A DNA stretch of 63,275 nucleotides from contig CAIOAK010000046.1 in assembly GCA_903855945.1 (NCBI GenBank), forward strand, positions 1-63,275. The letters run 5' to 3'. Shown here in pieces: positions 32,502 through 43,494 of the stretch. Each line of letters opens with the position of its first letter. Position 1 is the first letter of the stretch. Position numbers and translations under genes: made by a program. Origin of the DNA: an uncultured Anaeromyxobacter sp. Its GTDB lineage: Bacteria > Myxococcota > Myxococcia > Myxococcales > Anaeromyxobacteraceae. The notes under the pieces are model-generated. The model worked only from the letters and a program-made list of their open reading frames with translations. It was not told the origin of the DNA and did no database searches.

Positions 32502-33755
32502 ATGATGCCCACCCAGCGCCTCTCCGAGGCCGATCCCGAGATCGCGCGGCTCGTCCGCGAGGAGACCCGCCGGCAGGCCGAGGGGCTCGAGCTCATCGCC
32601 AGCGAGAACTTCGTCTCCCCGGCGGTGCTCGAGGCCACGGGCTCCGCGCTGACGAACAAGTACGCCGAGGGCTACCCGGGGAAGCGCTACTACGGCGGCT
32701 GCGAGGTGGTCGATCAGGTCGAGCAGCTCGCCATCGACCGGGCCAGGCGGCTCTTCGGGGCCGACCACGCGAACGTCCAGCCCCACTCCGGTTCGCAGGC
32801 CAACATGGCGGCCTACTTCGCGCTGGCCCAGCCGGGCGACACGATCCTCGCCATGAGCCTCAACTTCGGCGGCCACCTCACCCACGGCTCGCCGGTGAAC
32901 TTCTCCGGGCGCCTCTTCAAGGTCATCCCGTACGGCCTGCGCCAGTCGGACGAGACCATCGACCTCGACGAGGTCCGGCGGCTCGCGCGGGAGCACAGGC
33001 CGCGCGTCCTCGTGGTGGGTGCGAGCGCCTATCCCCGCACGCTCCACTTCGACCGCTTCGCCGAGATCGCCCGGGAGGTCGGAGCGGCGATGATGGTGGA
33101 CATGGCCCACATCGCCGGGCTCGTGGCGGCCGGGCTCCACCCGAGCCCCGTCCCCCACGCCGACATCGTCACCAGCACCACCCACAAGACGCTCCGCGGC
33201 CCCCGCAGCGGCCTCATCCTCTGCCGCGAACCCCACGCCAAGGGCGTGAACAGCCAGATCTTCCCGGGCATCCAGGGCGGGCCGCTCGAGCACGTCGTGG
33301 CGGCCAAGGCGGTGGCCTTCCTCGAGGCGCTCCAGCCCTCCTTCCGCGCCTACCAGCAACAGGTCCTCGACAACGCCCGGGCGCTCGCCGAGGGGCTGGT
33401 CGCGGCCGGGCTGCGGCTCGTCTCGGGCGGCACCGACAACCACCTCATGCTCGTGGACCTCCGGCCCAAGAAGCTGACCGGCAAGATCGCCGAGGAGGCG
33501 CTCGGGAAGGCCGGCATCACGGTGAACAAGAACATGATCCCCTGGGACCCCGAGAAGCCCTTCGTCACCTCCGGCATCCGCGTCGGGACCCCGGCCCTCA
33601 CCACGCGCGGGATGGCGGTCGCCGAGATGCGGCAGGTCGCCTCGCTCATCGGCCGCGTCCTCGACGCCCCGGCCGACGACGTCTCGCTCGCCCGCGTGAA
33701 GGGCGAGGTCCACGAGCTCACCCGACAGTTCCCCCTCTACCCCGACCGGATCTGA
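32502..33755 (+). CDS. glyA: Serine hydroxymethyltransferase
   Basis: 417 aa, PLP enzyme. It interconverts serine and glycine while making 5,10-methylene-tetrahydrofolate. The PLP Lys is in [15 protein letters not shown]; the substrate/THF loop [16 protein letters not shown] and '[17 protein letters not shown]' are both intact. GAGGAG lies before the start, with two adjacent Met codons. It is followed 24 bp on by nrdR. No glycine riboswitch is visible in its 42-bp leader. Confidence 0.97.
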   Translation: MMPTQRLSEADPEIARLVREETRRQAEGLELIASENFVSPAVLEATGSALTNKYAEGYPGKRYYGGCEVVDQVEQLAIDRARRLFGADHANVQPHSGSQANMAAYFALAQPGDTILAMSLNFGGHLTHGSPVNFSGRLFKVIPYGLRQSDETIDLDEVRRLAREHRPRVLVVGASAYPRTLHFDRFAEIAREVGAAMMVDMAHIAGLVAAGLHPSPVPHADIVTSTTHKTLRGPRSGLILCREPHAKGVNSQIFPGIQGGPLEHVVAAKAVAFLEALQPSFRAYQQQVLDNARALAEGLVAAGLRLVSGGTDNHLMLVDLRPKKLTGKIAEEALGKAGITVNKNMIPWDPEKPFVTSGIRVGTPALTTRGMAVAEMRQVASLIGRVLDAPADDVSLARVKGEVHELTRQFPLYPDRI

Positions 33756-33779
33756 AGGCCGGCTTCCCCCCGCCCCGGC

Positions 33780-34235
33780 ATGCGCTGTCCCTTCTGTGGC
33801 CACCTCGAGGACCGGGTCGTCGATTCGCGCGAGGCCCAGGACGGGCAGGCGACGCGGCGGCGGCGTGAGTGCCTGGGGTGCGAACGGCGCTTCACCACCT
33901 ACGAGCGGGTCGAGGAGAGCCTTCCGGCGCTGGTGAAGAAGGACGGCCGGCGGGAGAACTTCGACCGGCGCAAGGTGGTGGAGGGGATCCGGCGCGCCTG
34001 CCAGAAGCGCCCCGTCTCCCAGGAGCGGGTCGAGGAGATGGCCACCCAGGTGGAGCGGCGCCTCCAGGAGACCGGCGAGAAGGAGATCCGGGCGAGCGCC
34101 GTGGGGGAGTTCGTCATGGAGTTGCTCCGGGCCGAGGACCCGGTGGCCTACGTCCGCTTCGCCTCGGTCTACCGCGACTTCCGCGACGTCGGGGAGTTCA
34201 CGGCGGCGGTCGAGGGGCTGAAGGAGAAGGCGTGA
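33780..34235 (+). CDS. nrdR: Transcriptional repressor NrdR
   Basis: 151 aa. It represses ribonucleotide reductase genes in response to ATP/dATP. The N-terminal zinc ribbon is MRCPFCGH with a second CLGCERRF pair; the ATP-cone follows ([20 protein letters not shown] and the 'SVYRDFRDV' segment). No NrdR box pair was identified next to nearby genes. Its stop overlaps ribD by 4 bp (GTGA), the common nrdR-ribD coupling. Confidence 0.96.
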   Translation: MRCPFCGHLEDRVVDSREAQDGQATRRRRECLGCERRFTTYERVEESLPALVKKDGRRENFDRRKVVEGIRRACQKRPVSQERVEEMATQVERRLQETGEKEIRASAVGEFVMELLRAEDPVAYVRFASVYRDFRDVGEFTAAVEGLKEKA

Positions 34236-35350
34236 GCCCCCCGGTCGATCACGAGAGGTACATGCGCCTCGCGCTCCGCGAGGCACGGCGCGGGCTGGGC
34301 CGGACCAGTCCCAACCCGGCCGTCGGCGCGGTGCTCGTGAAGGACGGGAAGGTGGTCGGTCGCGGGCATCACGCTCGAGCCGGCGCGCCCCACGCCGAGG
34401 TCGCCGCCATCCGGGCCGCCGGCGCCCGGGCCCGGGGGGCCGACCTGTACACCACCCTCGAACCCTGCGACCACTTCGGGCGGACGCCCCCCTGCAGCCT
34501 CGCCATCCTGGAGGCCGGCGTGCGCCGCATCTTCTCCGGCTCGGGCGACCCCAACCCGCGGGTGAACGGCCGCGGTCTCCGGCGGCTCCGCCGGGCCGGT
34601 GTCGAGGTCCGGACCGGCGTGCTGCGCGAGGGCTGCGACGCGCTCAACGAGACCTGGTTCCGCTTCATCACCACCGGGCGGCCCCACGTGACCCTCAAGG
34701 TGGCGTCCACCCTCGACGGGCGCATCGCCACCGCCGGGGGGGATTCACGCTGGGTGACGGGACCCGAGGCGCGGGCGCTCGTGCACCGGCTCCGCGACGC
34801 CTCCGACGCCGTGATGGTGGGCGCAGGCACCGCCCGGGCGGACGATCCGCGCCTCACCGCGCGCCTGCCCGGCGGGCGCGGCCGCGACCCGCTCCGCGTG
34901 GTCCTCGACTCGCGCCTCTCCCTTCCGGCCAGCCTGCGCCTCTTCCGGCAGCGCTCGACGGCCCCCACGATCGTGGCCCACGTGGCCGGCGATCCACCGG
35001 CCCGGCCGGGGCGCGGGGTGGAGTACCTGCGCTGCCGGGCCCGGCGCGGCCGGGTGGACCTCCCGGATCTGCTCGAGAAGCTGGGCGGGCGCGGGGTCAC
35101 GTCGCTCCTCGTCGAGGGGGGCGCCGAGGTGGCGTCGGCCCTCCTGGCCGCCGGGCTGGTCGACCGCCTGATCCTCTTCCTGGCGCCGAAGGTCGCCGGC
35201 GGCGGGCGGAGCTGGCTCGAGGGCTCCGGCCCGGCCCGGATGCGGGACGCCCTGTCGATCCGCGATCTCGAGGTGCAGCGGGTGGGCGACGACCTGATGC
35301 TCACCGGCCGGCCGGTCCCGAAAGGTGATCGAACCCCCCGGGTGGACTAG
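34232..35350 (+). CDS. ribD: Bifunctional riboflavin deaminase/reductase RibD
   Basis: 372 aa. The N-terminal deaminase has [14 protein letters not shown] and [12 protein letters not shown], providing the zinc ligands (His and two Cys) and the catalytic Glu. The C-terminal reductase begins [20 protein letters not shown] and has a [25 protein letters not shown] region. Together they perform the second and third steps after GTP cyclohydrolase II. GTG 34232 overlaps nrdR. ribE follows 12 bp on. No FMN riboswitch is seen in this block. Confidence 0.95.
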   Translation: MSPPVDHERYMRLALREARRGLGRTSPNPAVGAVLVKDGKVVGRGHHARAGAPHAEVAAIRAAGARARGADLYTTLEPCDHFGRTPPCSLAILEAGVRRIFSGSGDPNPRVNGRGLRRLRRAGVEVRTGVLREGCDALNETWFRFITTGRPHVTLKVASTLDGRIATAGGDSRWVTGPEARALVHRLRDASDAVMVGAGTARADDPRLTARLPGGRGRDPLRVVLDSRLSLPASLRLFRQRSTAPTIVAHVAGDPPARPGRGVEYLRCRARRGRVDLPDLLEKLGGRGVTSLLVEGGAEVASALLAAGLVDRLILFLAPKVAGGGRSWLEGSGPARMRDALSIRDLEVQRVGDDLMLTGRPVPKGDRTPRVD

Positions 35351-35362
35351 GATCGAGGATCG

Positions 35363-36016
35363 ATGTTCACCGGACTGATCAGCGACGTGGGCGTGGTGGA
35401 GCGGCTCGAGCCGCGGGGCGGGGGCGCGCGCATCACGATCCGCCCCGGAACGATCCCGGTGGACGAGCTCGAGCTCGGCGAGAGCGTGGCCTGCAACGGC
35501 ACGTGCCTCACCGTCGTGGAGCGGGGTGGAGGGCGGATGTCCTTCGACGCGGTTCCGGAGACGCTCGCCCGGACCACGCTGGGAAGCTGGCGTCCGGGCT
35601 CCCGGGTAAATCTGGAGCGTGCGCTGCGCCTCTCCGACCGGCTGGGCGGGCACCTCGTCCAGGGTCACGTGGACGCGGTCGGCCGCGTGCTCGCCCGGGT
35701 GGCCGAGGGGCAGGGCGCCCGGCTCACCATCTCGCTTCCGCCGGCCGTCGCACCGCTCGTGGCCGAGAAGGGCTCCATCGCCGTGGACGGGGTCTCCCTG
35801 ACGGTGGCCCACGCCGGTCGCGACCGCTTCGAGGTGGCGCTCATCCCGGAGACGCTCACCCGCACCATCCTGGGGGACGCCGCGCCGGGCACCCCGGTCA
35901 ACCTGGAGGCCGACGTCGTGGCCCGCCACGTGGCCAGGCTCCACGAGTTCGGCGGGTCGTCCGGCGTCACGGAGGGTTCGTTGAAGGACTGGGGATACGG
36001 CGGGGGGGCGCGATGA
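35363..36016 (+). CDS. ribE: Riboflavin synthase, alpha subunit
   Basis: 217 aa. It dismutates two 6,7-dimethyl-8-ribityllumazine molecules to riboflavin. Two lumazine-binding repeats are clear: [15 protein letters not shown] with NGTCLTV and [10 protein letters not shown], then VDGVSLTV and the '[11 protein letters not shown]' helix. It functions as a trimer with RibH, encoded three genes later. The stop overlaps ribBA by 4 bp (ATGA). Confidence 0.95.
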   Translation: MFTGLISDVGVVERLEPRGGGARITIRPGTIPVDELELGESVACNGTCLTVVERGGGRMSFDAVPETLARTTLGSWRPGSRVNLERALRLSDRLGGHLVQGHVDAVGRVLARVAEGQGARLTISLPPAVAPLVAEKGSIAVDGVSLTVAHAGRDRFEVALIPETLTRTILGDAAPGTPVNLEADVVARHVARLHEFGGSSGVTEGSLKDWGYGGGAR

Positions 36017-37296
36017 CGACCCACTCCGAGCACGCCCTGGAGCGGATCGAGGCGGCCATGGAGGCGTTGCGCCGCGGCAAGATGATCATCCTCGTGGACG
36101 ACGAGGACCGGGAGAACGAGGGCGACCTGTGCATCGCGGCCGAGAAGGTCACGCCCGCGGCGGTGAACTTCATGGCCCGGCACGGACGCGGGCTCATCTG
36201 CCTCGCCATGACCGACGAGAAGGCCCGTTCGCTCGACCTCCCGCTCATGGTGCCGGAGGGGCAGAACGGCTCCAGCTTCGGCACCGCCTTCACGATCTCG
36301 GTGGAGGCGGCCCGCGGCGTCACCACCGGCATCAGCGCGAAGGACAGGGCCCACACCATCCTCACGGCGGCGGCGGCCGGGGCGAAGCCGGCGGACCTCG
36401 TGCGCCCCGGACACGTCTTCCCGCTGCGCGCCCGGCCGGGTGGGGTGCTCGTGCGGGCCGGGCAGACCGAGGGCTCGGTCGATCTGGCGCGCCTCGCCGG
36501 CCTCTCGCCGGCCGCGGTCATCTGCGAGATCATGAACGACGACGGCACGATGTCGCGCATGCCCGAGCTGGAGGAGATGGCCCGGGAGCACGACCTGCCC
36601 ATCGCCTCGGTCGCCGACCTCATCTACTACCGGATGACGCGCGACTCGCTGGTGCGCCGCGCCGCCCAGGCACCGCTGCCCACCGGCTATGGCAAGTTCA
36701 GCGCGGTGGCCTACGAGAACGACGTGGACAAGAACCAGCACGTCGCGCTCGTGATGGGCACCTGGAAGCGGGGCGAGCCGGTCCTCGTCCGGGTTCACTC
36801 CAAGTGTCTAACGGGCGACGTCTTCGGCAGCGACCGCTGCGACTGCGGCCCCCAGCTCCACGCCGCCCTGCGCCAGATCGCGCAGGCGGGGAAGGGGGTG
36901 CTCGTCTACCTCGATCAGGAGGGGCGCGGCATCGGGCTCGTGAACAAGCTGAAGGCCTACAACCTCCAGGATCAGGGGCTCGACACCGCCGAGGCCAACG
37001 TGAAGCTCGGCTTCAAGCCCGATCTCCGCGACTATGGCATCGGGGCCCAGATCCTGCGGGACCTGGGCGTCGGGAAGATGCGCCTGCTCACGAACAACCC
37101 CAAGAAGATCGTGGGGCTCGAGGGGTATGGTCTCGAGGTGGTGGAGCGCGTGCCCATCGAGACGCCACCGTCCCGGACGAATCGCGCCTATCTGACGACC
37201 AAGCGGGACAAGATGGGGCACCTGCTCACGCTGGCGCCTGCACCGCGGAAGGCGGGGAAGCCCGCGAGTCGCAGGAAAAAGGGAGGAAAGCCATGA
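36013..37296 (+). CDS. ribBA: Bifunctional DHBP synthase/GTP cyclohydrolase II
   Basis: 427 aa. The RibB half has [13 protein letters not shown] and the acid/His loop '[15 protein letters not shown]', making dihydroxybutanone phosphate from ribulose-5-phosphate. The RibA half has the zinc Cys set [17 protein letters not shown] and [14 protein letters not shown] for GTP opening. Both active sites look complete. The C-terminus is a short Lys/Gly/Arg-rich tail ([15 protein letters not shown]). It overlaps ribE and ribH at both ends, so the four rib genes are tightly coupled. Confidence 0.95.
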   Translation: MTTHSEHALERIEAAMEALRRGKMIILVDDEDRENEGDLCIAAEKVTPAAVNFMARHGRGLICLAMTDEKARSLDLPLMVPEGQNGSSFGTAFTISVEAARGVTTGISAKDRAHTILTAAAAGAKPADLVRPGHVFPLRARPGGVLVRAGQTEGSVDLARLAGLSPAAVICEIMNDDGTMSRMPELEEMAREHDLPIASVADLIYYRMTRDSLVRRAAQAPLPTGYGKFSAVAYENDVDKNQHVALVMGTWKRGEPVLVRVHSKCLTGDVFGSDRCDCGPQLHAALRQIAQAGKGVLVYLDQEGRGIGLVNKLKAYNLQDQGLDTAEANVKLGFKPDLRDYGIGAQILRDLGVGKMRLLTNNPKKIVGLEGYGLEVVERVPIETPPSRTNRAYLTTKRDKMGHLLTLAPAPRKAGKPASRRKKGGKP

Positions 37297-37766
37297 AGGT
37301 ATTCGAGGGGAACCTGGTCGGCGAGGGGCTCACGTTCGCCATCGTCGTGTCGCGCTTCAACTCGCTCGTCACCGAGCAACTCCTCTCCGGCGCGGTGGAT
37401 GCGCTGCGGAGGCACGGGGTGGCCGAGGGAGGGGTGGAGGTCTTCCGCTGTACCGGGACCTTCGAGATCCCGGCGGTCCTGCGACGGGTGGCCCGCACCG
37501 GCCGCTACGACGCGGTGGTGGCGCTCGGCGCCGTCATCCGCGGCGGAACGCCCCACTTCGAGTACGTGGCCAGCGAGGTCTCGAAGGGGGTGGCCCAGGT
37601 CTCCATGGAGGCCGACTGCGCGGTGGCCTTCGGCGTGCTCACCTGCGACACGATGGAGCAGGCGCTGGAGCGGGCCGGCGTGAAGGGCGGCAACAAGGGC
37701 GCCGAGGCAGCCGTGGCCGCCATCGAGCAGGCCAACCTCTTCCGGGCCCTCGCCGGCGGGAAGTAG
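37293..37766 (+). CDS. ribH: 6,7-dimethyl-8-ribityllumazine synthase
   Basis: 157 aa. It condenses aminoribitylaminouracil with dihydroxybutanone phosphate. Landmarks are [20 protein letters not shown], the PGTFE-like 'CTGTFEIP', [17 protein letters not shown] with the catalytic His, and [11 protein letters not shown]. The SD GGGAGGAAAGCC lies within the end of ribBA, and ATG overlaps its stop. nusB follows ten bases later. Confidence 0.96.
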   Translation: MKVFEGNLVGEGLTFAIVVSRFNSLVTEQLLSGAVDALRRHGVAEGGVEVFRCTGTFEIPAVLRRVARTGRYDAVVALGAVIRGGTPHFEYVASEVSKGVAQVSMEADCAVAFGVLTCDTMEQALERAGVKGGNKGAEAAVAAIEQANLFRALAGGK

Positions 37767-37776
37767 CCGGAGACCC

Positions 37777-38220
37777 ATGACCCATACCCGCCGCACCAAG
37801 GCCCGCGAGCGCGCCCTCCAGGCGCTCTACCAGATCGACGTGGCCGCCACCGATCTCGACGAGGCGCTGGCCCGATTCTGGCCCAGCTTCGAGCCGGTGG
37901 AACGGGAGGTGCGCGACGGGACCGAGGAACTGGTCCGCGGCGTGGCGGCCCACCGCATCGAGATCGACGAGGTCATCGAGAAGGTCTCCACGAACTGGCG
38001 CATGGACCGGATGGCCAAGGTCGATCGGAACGTGCTCCGGCTCGCGGTCTTCGAGCTGCGCTGGCGCACCGACGTGCCGGTGAAGGTCTGCATCAACGAG
38101 GCCATCGAGCTGGGCAAGAAGTACGGGAGCGAGAGCTCGGCCGCCTTCGTCAACGGGGTGCTCGATCGCATCGCGTCCGGCCTGCCCGAGGGTCGGCGCG
38201 GGGACGGTCCCGGCCGGTGA
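37777..38220 (+). CDS. nusB: Transcription antitermination factor NusB
   Basis: 147 aa, all helical. It binds boxA RNA with NusE (S10) in rRNA antitermination. The pattern [20 protein letters not shown] at the start, [13 protein letters not shown] in the middle and '[19 protein letters not shown]' at the end are diagnostic. It follows ribH, the standard position. The stop overlaps the next gene by 4 bp (GTGA). Confidence 0.96.
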   Translation: MTHTRRTKARERALQALYQIDVAATDLDEALARFWPSFEPVEREVRDGTEELVRGVAAHRIEIDEVIEKVSTNWRMDRMAKVDRNVLRLAVFELRWRTDVPVKVCINEAIELGKKYGSESSAAFVNGVLDRIASGLPEGRRGDGPGR

Positions 38221-38753
38221 GGCTCCGCCTCGAGCTCTGCGACCTCTCGCTCGCGTCGCTCGACGGGCTGGAGGTGGACACCCTGGCCGCCTTCGTGGGG
38301 TCGGAGCGGCCACTCGTGGGCCTCCCCGCGCTCCTCGACTGGCGCCTGGCCGGCGCCGTCTCCCGCTCCATCCTCGACGGCACGGTGACGCCGGAGCACG
38401 GCGAGGCCCTGCTGCTCCCCACCGGAGGGCGGCTGCTCGCCGGTCGCGTGCTCGTCTTCGGGCTCTCCGACCCGTCGCCCCGGACGGTGGCGCTCGCGGT
38501 GCGCCACGCCTGCGAGGCGCTGCGGCGTGCCGGGGGGAAGGCGGTGGGGATCTCCCTCCCCGCGGGGGGGTCCCAGGCCGCCGCCGCCCGCGCCTGGGTC
38601 GAGGCGTCGGCCTCGGCCGGATTCGCCCGGCAGGTGCTCCTGTGCGACATCCGGGGGCCGCTCGCCCCCACGCTGGAGGCAGCCGCCCGGGATCTCGGCG
38701 TCGCCGCCGACGTGGTGCGGGTGGCCGCGCGGGCCGAATCGCCTACGGGGTGA
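38217..38753 (+). CDS. Stand-alone protein resembling the N-terminal domain of leucyl aminopeptidase (M17)
   Basis: 178 aa. The pattern [38 protein letters not shown] and a following helix match the macro-like N-terminal domain of PepA/M17 enzymes. The M17 catalytic domain (zinc ligands and Lys/Arg) is absent, and the protein ends at about domain size. In PepA this domain contributes to DNA binding and hexamer packing; a catalytic role is excluded here. GTG 38217 overlaps nusB, so it is the last gene of the block. Its 3' end overlaps convergent asnS by 11 bp. Confidence 0.65.
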   Translation: MRLRLELCDLSLASLDGLEVDTLAAFVGSERPLVGLPALLDWRLAGAVSRSILDGTVTPEHGEALLLPTGGRLLAGRVLVFGLSDPSPRTVALAVRHACEALRRAGGKAVGISLPAGGSQAAAARAWVEASASAGFARQVLLCDIRGPLAPTLEAAARDLGVAADVVRVAARAESPTG

Positions 38754-40095
38754 TCCGCTCCGTCATGCGGGCGAACGGGATGGTCTCCCGGACGTGGTGC
38801 AGCCCGCAGATCCAGGCCACGCACCGCTCCACGCCCATGCCGAACCCGGCGTGCGGCACCGTCCCGTAGCGGCGCAGGTCGAGGTACCACTCGAAAGCCT
38901 CGCGCGGGAGCTGGTGGTGCGCGATGGCCTTCTCGAGCGTCTCGAGGTCGTCCTCGCGCTGGCCGCCGCCGATGATCTCGCCGTAGCCCTCGGGCGCGAG
39001 CACGTCGCAGCCGAGCGCCACGCTGGGGTCCTGCGCGTCCTTCTTGAAGTAGAAGGCCTTCATGGCGGCGGGGTAGCGGTGCACCATCACCGGCCGGTCG
39101 TAGGCGCTCGCCACCAGCGTCTCCTCGTCGCCGCCGATGTCGTCGCCCCAGGTCATCATGGGCGGGAGCTTCGCGACCTCCTCGGGGGGGAGCGCCGCGC
39201 GCTGCGCCTCCTGGGCGCGCCGGATCACCTCGACGGCCTCCGTGTAGGGGATGCGCGGGAAGGGGGGCTGCACCGCGTCGAGCTTCGACACGTCCCGTTC
39301 GAGCACCCGGGAGAGCTCGTCCCGGTGCTTCGCGAGCGCCGTCTGGACCACGAAGGAGACGAACTCCTCCATGAGGCGCATGTCCCCTTCCAGGTCGAGC
39401 CAGGCCACCTCCGGCTCCACCATCCAGAACTCGGTGAGGTGGCGGCGGGTCTTCGACTTCTCCGCCCGGAAGGTGGGGCCGAAGGAGTAGACCTTGCCGA
39501 GCGCCATGGCCGCGGCTTCCATGTAGAGCTGGTTCGACTGGGTGAGGTAGGCCTTGCCGAGGTCGAAGTAGGGCACCTCGAAGAGGGTGCTCGTGCCCTC
39601 GCAGGCGTTGGGCGTGAAGATGGGGCCGTCCACCAGCGTGAATCCGCGCTGGTCGAAGAAGTCGCGGATGGCCTTCTCCACCGTGTGGCGCACCCGCAGG
39701 ATCACGTTCTGCCGCGGCGAGCGGAGCCAGAGGTGGCGCTGCTCCATCAGGAAGGCGACGCCGTGCTCCTTGTGGCCGAGGGGGTACTCCCGGGCCGGGC
39801 GGGCGTGGACGGCCAGCGACCGGACGTCGATCTCGAATCCGATGGGGGAGCGCGGCTCCTTCTTCACGAGGCCGGTGACGGCGAGCGACGTCTCCTGCGG
39901 AAGGTGGTCGGCCTCGGTGAAGGCCTCCGGGGTCACGTTGCCCTTGAAGACCACGCACTGGACGGTGCCGGTTCCGTCGCGCACCTGCAGGAAGTGGAGC
40001 TTCCCCGACGAGCGGCGGCCGTGGAGCCAGCCGTGGAGGGTGACCTCCTTGCCCTCGTGCAAGGCGATGTCGGCGACGTAGACGTTCTCGGCCAT
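38743..40095 (-). CDS. asnS: Asparaginyl-tRNA synthetase
   Basis: 450 aa, class IIb. It charges tRNA-Asn. The OB-fold anticodon domain comes first ([20 protein letters not shown]). Motif 2 is [20 protein letters not shown], which distinguishes AsnRS from AspRS, and motif 3 is [20 protein letters not shown] lies nine bases before ATG. A -10 element TATATT faces this gene from the shared promoter region with leuS. A direct AsnRS route means a tRNA-dependent amidation route is not needed for Asn. Confidence 0.96.
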   Translation of the reverse strand: MAENVYVADIALHEGKEVTLHGWLHGRRSSGKLHFLQVRDGTGTVQCVVFKGNVTPEAFTEADHLPQETSLAVTGLVKKEPRSPIGFEIDVRSLAVHARPAREYPLGHKEHGVAFLMEQRHLWLRSPRQNVILRVRHTVEKAIRDFFDQRGFTLVDGPIFTPNACEGTSTLFEVPYFDLGKAYLTQSNQLYMEAAAMALGKVYSFGPTFRAEKSKTRRHLTEFWMVEPEVAWLDLEGDMRLMEEFVSFVVQTALAKHRDELSRVLERDVSKLDAVQPPFPRIPYTEAVEVIRRAQEAQRAALPPEEVAKLPPMMTWGDDIGGDEETLVASAYDRPVMVHRYPAAMKAFYFKKDAQDPSVALGCDVLAPEGYGEIIGGGQREDDLETLEKAIAHHQLPREAFEWYLDLRRYGTVPHAGFGMGVERCVAWICGLHHVRETIPFARMTERITP

Positions 40096-40121
40096 CCGTG
40101 GACCTCCGGGTCGAAGGAGGC

Positions 40122-40189
40122 GCGCAATATACCGCGGAGCCGGCGGGAACGCGCAGGTGCAAAAACCCCGTCCCGCGGTAATATCGCGC
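40122..40189. promoter_or_regulatory. Mirrored divergent promoters of asnS and leuS
   Basis: The minus-strand sequence CCGCGGTATATTGCGC (complement of 40122-40137) and the plus-strand CCGCGGTAATATCGCGC (40173-40189) are near copies facing outward. Each contains a -10-like element (TATATT for asnS, TAATAT for leuS) directly after CCGCGG. For leuS, transcription would start around 40191, only about five bases before ATG. Coordinated control of the two synthetases is inferred. Confidence 0.6.
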
Positions 40190-40195
40190 ACTTCC

Positions 40196-42697
40196 ATGGC
40201 ATCCATGAACGAGCGATACGAGCCCAGGTCCATCGAGCCGCGCTGGCAGAAGCGCTGGGAGGAGGCGGGCGTCTTCCAGGCCGGCCGCCGCCCCGGCGCG
40301 GAGAAGCGCTTCGTCCTCGAGATGTTCCCCTATCCGTCGGGCGCCATGCACATGGGGCACGCCCGGGTCTACACCATCGGCGACGCGCTGGCCCGGCTGC
40401 TCCGCATGCGGGGCTACGACGTGCTGCACCCCATGGGCTTCGACGCGCTCGGGCTCCCCGCCGAGAACGCGGCGCTGAAGGACGGCCGCCACCCCGCCGA
40501 GCGCACCCGCGAGAACATCGTGGCCTTCCGCCGCGACATGCAGCGGGCCGGATTCGCCTTCGACTGGGCGCGCGAGTTCGCCACCTGCGACCCGGAGTAC
40601 TACCGCTGGAACCAGTGGTTCTTCCTCCGCATGCTGGAGAAGGGGATCGTCTACCGGCGGCAGGGCAAGGCCAACTGGTGCACCGGCTGCCAGACCGTCA
40701 TCGCCAACGAGCAGGTGGTGGACGACAACCTCTGCGAGCGCTGCAGCTCGCCGGTGCTGGAGAAGGTGATCCCGGAGTGGGCCTTCCGCATCACCGACTA
40801 CGCCGACGACCTGCTGGCCGGCCTCGACCGGCTCACCGAGTGGCCCGAGCGCATCACCACCATGCAGCGCAACTGGATCGGCCGCAGCGAGGGGGCCGAG
40901 GTCGATTTCGCGGTGGAGGGCTCCGGCGAGAAGATCCGGGTCTTCACCACCCGCGTGGACACCATCTTCGGCTGCACCTACGTGGTGCTCGCCCCCGAGC
41001 ACCCGCTCACCGCCCGGCTCACCACGCCGGAGCGGAGCGCCGAGGTGCAGGCCTTCGTGGATCGCATGGCGACTACCGACGCCGAGGCCCGCACCGGCGA
41101 GGACGCGCCCAAGGAGGGAGCCTTCACGGGCGCCTTCGCCCTGAACCCGTTCTCCGGCGAGCGCGTGCCGGTCTGGATCGCCAACTTCGTGCTGGCCGGA
41201 TACGGCACCGGCGCGGTGATGAGCGTCCCCGCCCACGACCAGCGCGACTTCGAGTTCGCCCGGAAGTACGAGCTCCCGGTCCGGGTCGTCATCCAGCCCG
41301 CCGCCGGCACGCCGATTCCCGCCGGGGACCTGCTCGAGAAGGCCTTCACCGAAGACGGCGTGCTCGACGCCTCCGGACCCTTCACCGGCCTCGGCAGCGC
41401 CGAGGCGCGCAGGCGCATGTCGGCGCTCGCGAAGGAGAAGGGCTTCGGCGAGCTCGCGGTGAAGTACCACCTGCGCGACTGGGGCTTCAGCCGGCAGCGC
41501 TACTGGGGGACCCCCATCCCCATCGTCTACTGCCCCGACCACGGAGCGGTGGGCGTGCGCGATTCCGACCTCCCGGTGCTGCTCCCCGCCGAGGCCATCA
41601 TCACCGGCACCGGGGAGCCGCCGCTCGCGAAGGTCCCGTCCTTCGTGAACACGACCTGCCCCACCTGCGGCAAGCCGGCGCGGCGCGAGACCGAGACGAT
41701 GGACACCTTCGTGGACTCGTCCTGGTACTACGCCCGCTACCTGTCGCCGCGGGACGCGGAGCGCCCGTTCGCGCAGGACGCGGCGCGCCGCTGGCTGCCG
41801 GTGGACGTCTACGTCGGCGGCCCCGAGCACGCCGTGATGCACCTGCTCTACTTCCGGTTCTGGCACCGGGTGATGGAGCAGCTCGGGCTGGTGTTCGAGA
41901 AGGAGCCGGTGAAGCGGCTCGTCACCCAGGGCATCGTGAACGGCCCGGACGGACGCAAGATGTCGAAGCGCTGGGGCAACGTCGTGCAGCCCGGCCCCAT
42001 CGTCGACCGCTTCGGCGCCGACACGATGCGCATGTTCATGCTCTTCGCGGCCCCGCCCGAGAAGGACATCGACTGGTCCGACGAGCAGGTGGAGGGGATG
42101 TTCCGCTTCCTCTCCCGCGTCTGGCGCATCTTCCACGCGCGACAGGCGAGCTTCGCGCCCCCGGACCGGGCGATCGAGGACGCGGTCGGGCCGTTCCTCG
42201 AGCTGCGACGGAAGACCCACCGCACCATCCAGCGGGTCACGGACGGGCTCGAGGGGGACCTCAAGTTCAACACCGCCATCGCCGCGCTGATGGAGCTCGT
42301 GAACGAGCTCTACGCACTCGAGCCGGTGACCGATGCCGACCACGCCGCGGTGCGGGAGGCGCTGCTCGCCGTGGCCACGATGCTCTCGCCCTTCGCCCCC
42401 CACGTCGCGGAGGAGCTCTGGCACGAGCTGCTCGGACCCGCGGTGCGCGATCAGCTGCTCGCCGAGGCGCCCTGGCCCTCCTTCGACCAGGCGCTCGTGG
42501 CCGCCGACGTGGTGAGCGTGGCCGTCCAGGTGAACGGGAAGCTGCGCGGCGAGGTCCGGGTTCCGGTCGCCGCCGGCGAGGCGGAGGTCCGGGCGTTCGC
42601 CGAGCAGGAGGAGCGCGTGAAGGCGCACCTGGCCGGCAAGACCATCCGCAAGGTGATCTTCGTCCCGAAGCGGCTCATCAACTTCGTGGTCGCATGA
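40196..42697 (+). CDS. leuS: Leucyl-tRNA synthetase
   Basis: 833 aa, class Ia. It charges tRNA-Leu. The HIGH motif is in [20 protein letters not shown] and the KMSKS loop reads KMSKRWGN, with Arg in place of the last Ser. A zinc knuckle (CTGCQTV and CERC), the CP1 editing domain (about residues 220-410, with VVIQPAAG and AHDQRDF segments) and the anticodon domain are present. The first ATG (40196) lies about five bases after the predicted transcription start and lacks a ribosome site, so translation may be nearly leaderless; an in-frame ATG at 40205 is the alternative. The stop overlaps lptE. Confidence 0.96.
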   Translation: MASMNERYEPRSIEPRWQKRWEEAGVFQAGRRPGAEKRFVLEMFPYPSGAMHMGHARVYTIGDALARLLRMRGYDVLHPMGFDALGLPAENAALKDGRHPAERTRENIVAFRRDMQRAGFAFDWAREFATCDPEYYRWNQWFFLRMLEKGIVYRRQGKANWCTGCQTVIANEQVVDDNLCERCSSPVLEKVIPEWAFRITDYADDLLAGLDRLTEWPERITTMQRNWIGRSEGAEVDFAVEGSGEKIRVFTTRVDTIFGCTYVVLAPEHPLTARLTTPERSAEVQAFVDRMATTDAEARTGEDAPKEGAFTGAFALNPFSGERVPVWIANFVLAGYGTGAVMSVPAHDQRDFEFARKYELPVRVVIQPAAGTPIPAGDLLEKAFTEDGVLDASGPFTGLGSAEARRRMSALAKEKGFGELAVKYHLRDWGFSRQRYWGTPIPIVYCPDHGAVGVRDSDLPVLLPAEAIITGTGEPPLAKVPSFVNTTCPTCGKPARRETETMDTFVDSSWYYARYLSPRDAERPFAQDAARRWLPVDVYVGGPEHAVMHLLYFRFWHRVMEQLGLVFEKEPVKRLVTQGIVNGPDGRKMSKRWGNVVQPGPIVDRFGADTMRMFMLFAAPPEKDIDWSDEQVEGMFRFLSRVWRIFHARQASFAPPDRAIEDAVGPFLELRRKTHRTIQRVTDGLEGDLKFNTAIAALMELVNELYALEPVTDADHAAVREALLAVATMLSPFAPHVAEELWHELLGPAVRDQLLAEAPWPSFDQALVAADVVSVAVQVNGKLRGEVRVPVAAGEAEVRAFAEQEERVKAHLAGKTIRKVIFVPKRLINFVVA

Positions 42698-43176
42698 GAC
42701 GCGCCGGGCTCACGGTGGCGCTCCTGGCACTCGCCTCGGCGGCGGGTTGCGGGTACACCGTGGGCGCCGGCTCGAACCGCCTGCCCTCCGGGGCAGGCGC
42801 GGTCTTCGTCGCCCCGCTCGACAACCGCACCGGAGACGCCGAGGCCGGGGCGCTGGTGGCCGCGGCGCTGCGCGGGGAGCTCGCCCGACGCGGCGCGGCT
42901 GGAGGGGAGGGTGCCTCCGCCCGGATCGAGGGGGTCGTCACACGCTCCGTGTCGTCGCCGCTCACGACCCAGAGCGCGACCTGGCGCCTCACCTTCGAGG
43001 TGGAGGCGCGCCTCGTCGTGGACGGCAAGGAAGCCGCCCGGATGAACGTGCACCGGGAGGTGGACTACCTGGGCGAGGTGGACGCGATCGCCACCGAGGG
43101 ACGGCGCAGACTTGCCGTCCGGCGGGCGGCGGACGAGACGGGCCGCGAGATCGCGGAGCGTCTCGAGGCGCCGTAG
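42694..43176 (+). CDS. lptE: LPS-assembly lipoprotein LptE
   Basis: A 160-aa outer membrane lipoprotein. Signal and lipobox: LALASAAGCGYTVG, with Cys at about residue 19 followed by the family's GYxxG start. 'FVAPLDNRT' and the beta strands thereafter match LptE, the plug of the LptD barrel that inserts LPS. ATG overlaps the leuS stop, the standard leuS-lptE link. Its presence supports an LPS-bearing outer membrane. Confidence 0.85.
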   Translation: MRRAGLTVALLALASAAGCGYTVGAGSNRLPSGAGAVFVAPLDNRTGDAEAGALVAAALRGELARRGAAGGEGASARIEGVVTRSVSSPLTTQSATWRLTFEVEARLVVDGKEAARMNVHREVDYLGEVDAIATEGRRRLAVRRAADETGREIAERLEAP

Positions 43177-43185
43177 GGAAGGCGG

Positions 43186-43458
43186 CTACTTCGCCGGCGC
43201 GGTCTTCGCGACGGCCTTGGCGAGGCGCGAGATCTTCCGCGAGGCGGTGTTGCGGTGAACCACGCCCTTCGACGAGGCCTGGTCGATGACCCGGGCGGCG
43301 ACCTTGAAGGCCTCCTGGGCGACCGCCGCCTCGCCCTGCTCGAGCGATTCCCGGACCTTCCGGACTGCGCTCTTGACGCGGGTGCGAACGCCCTGGTTGC
43401 GGGCTCGGCGCTTCTGGGACTGGCGATTGCGCTTCTCGGCCGACGGGGTGTTTGCCAA
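43186..43458 (-). CDS. rpsT: Ribosomal protein bS20
   Basis: 90 aa, Lys/Arg-rich. The start ANTPSAEKRNRQSQKRRARN is typical of bS20, and 'KGVVHRNTASRKISRLAKAV' is the conserved C-terminal helix that contacts 16S rRNA. It begins at TTG (43458) with GGGAG eight bases upstream. Many rpsT genes use non-ATG starts as part of autoregulation, which may also apply here. It is convergent with lptE, nine bases apart. Confidence 0.95.
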   Translation of the reverse strand: MANTPSAEKRNRQSQKRRARNQGVRTRVKSAVRKVRESLEQGEAAVAQEAFKVAARVIDQASSKGVVHRNTASRKISRLAKAVAKTAPAK

Positions 43459-43494
43459 GTGTGCTTCTCCCTTGGGGGTTCTCGAAAGACGCGG

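Noticed and set aside
30654-34286. Minus-strand open frame of about 1,200 codons opposite fabF, rpiB, glyA and nrdR
   Set aside because: Shadow of the forward genes; no domain and biased composition.
34233-36016. FMN riboswitch controlling the rib genes
   Set aside because: ribD, ribE, ribBA and ribH are tightly packed or overlap each other and nrdR, leaving no leader long enough for the element.
38150-42628. Minus-strand open frame of about 1,490 codons covering asnS and leuS
   Set aside because: In the part overlapping leuS it is an antisense shadow; asnS uses a different frame, and no start or domain supports a giant protein.
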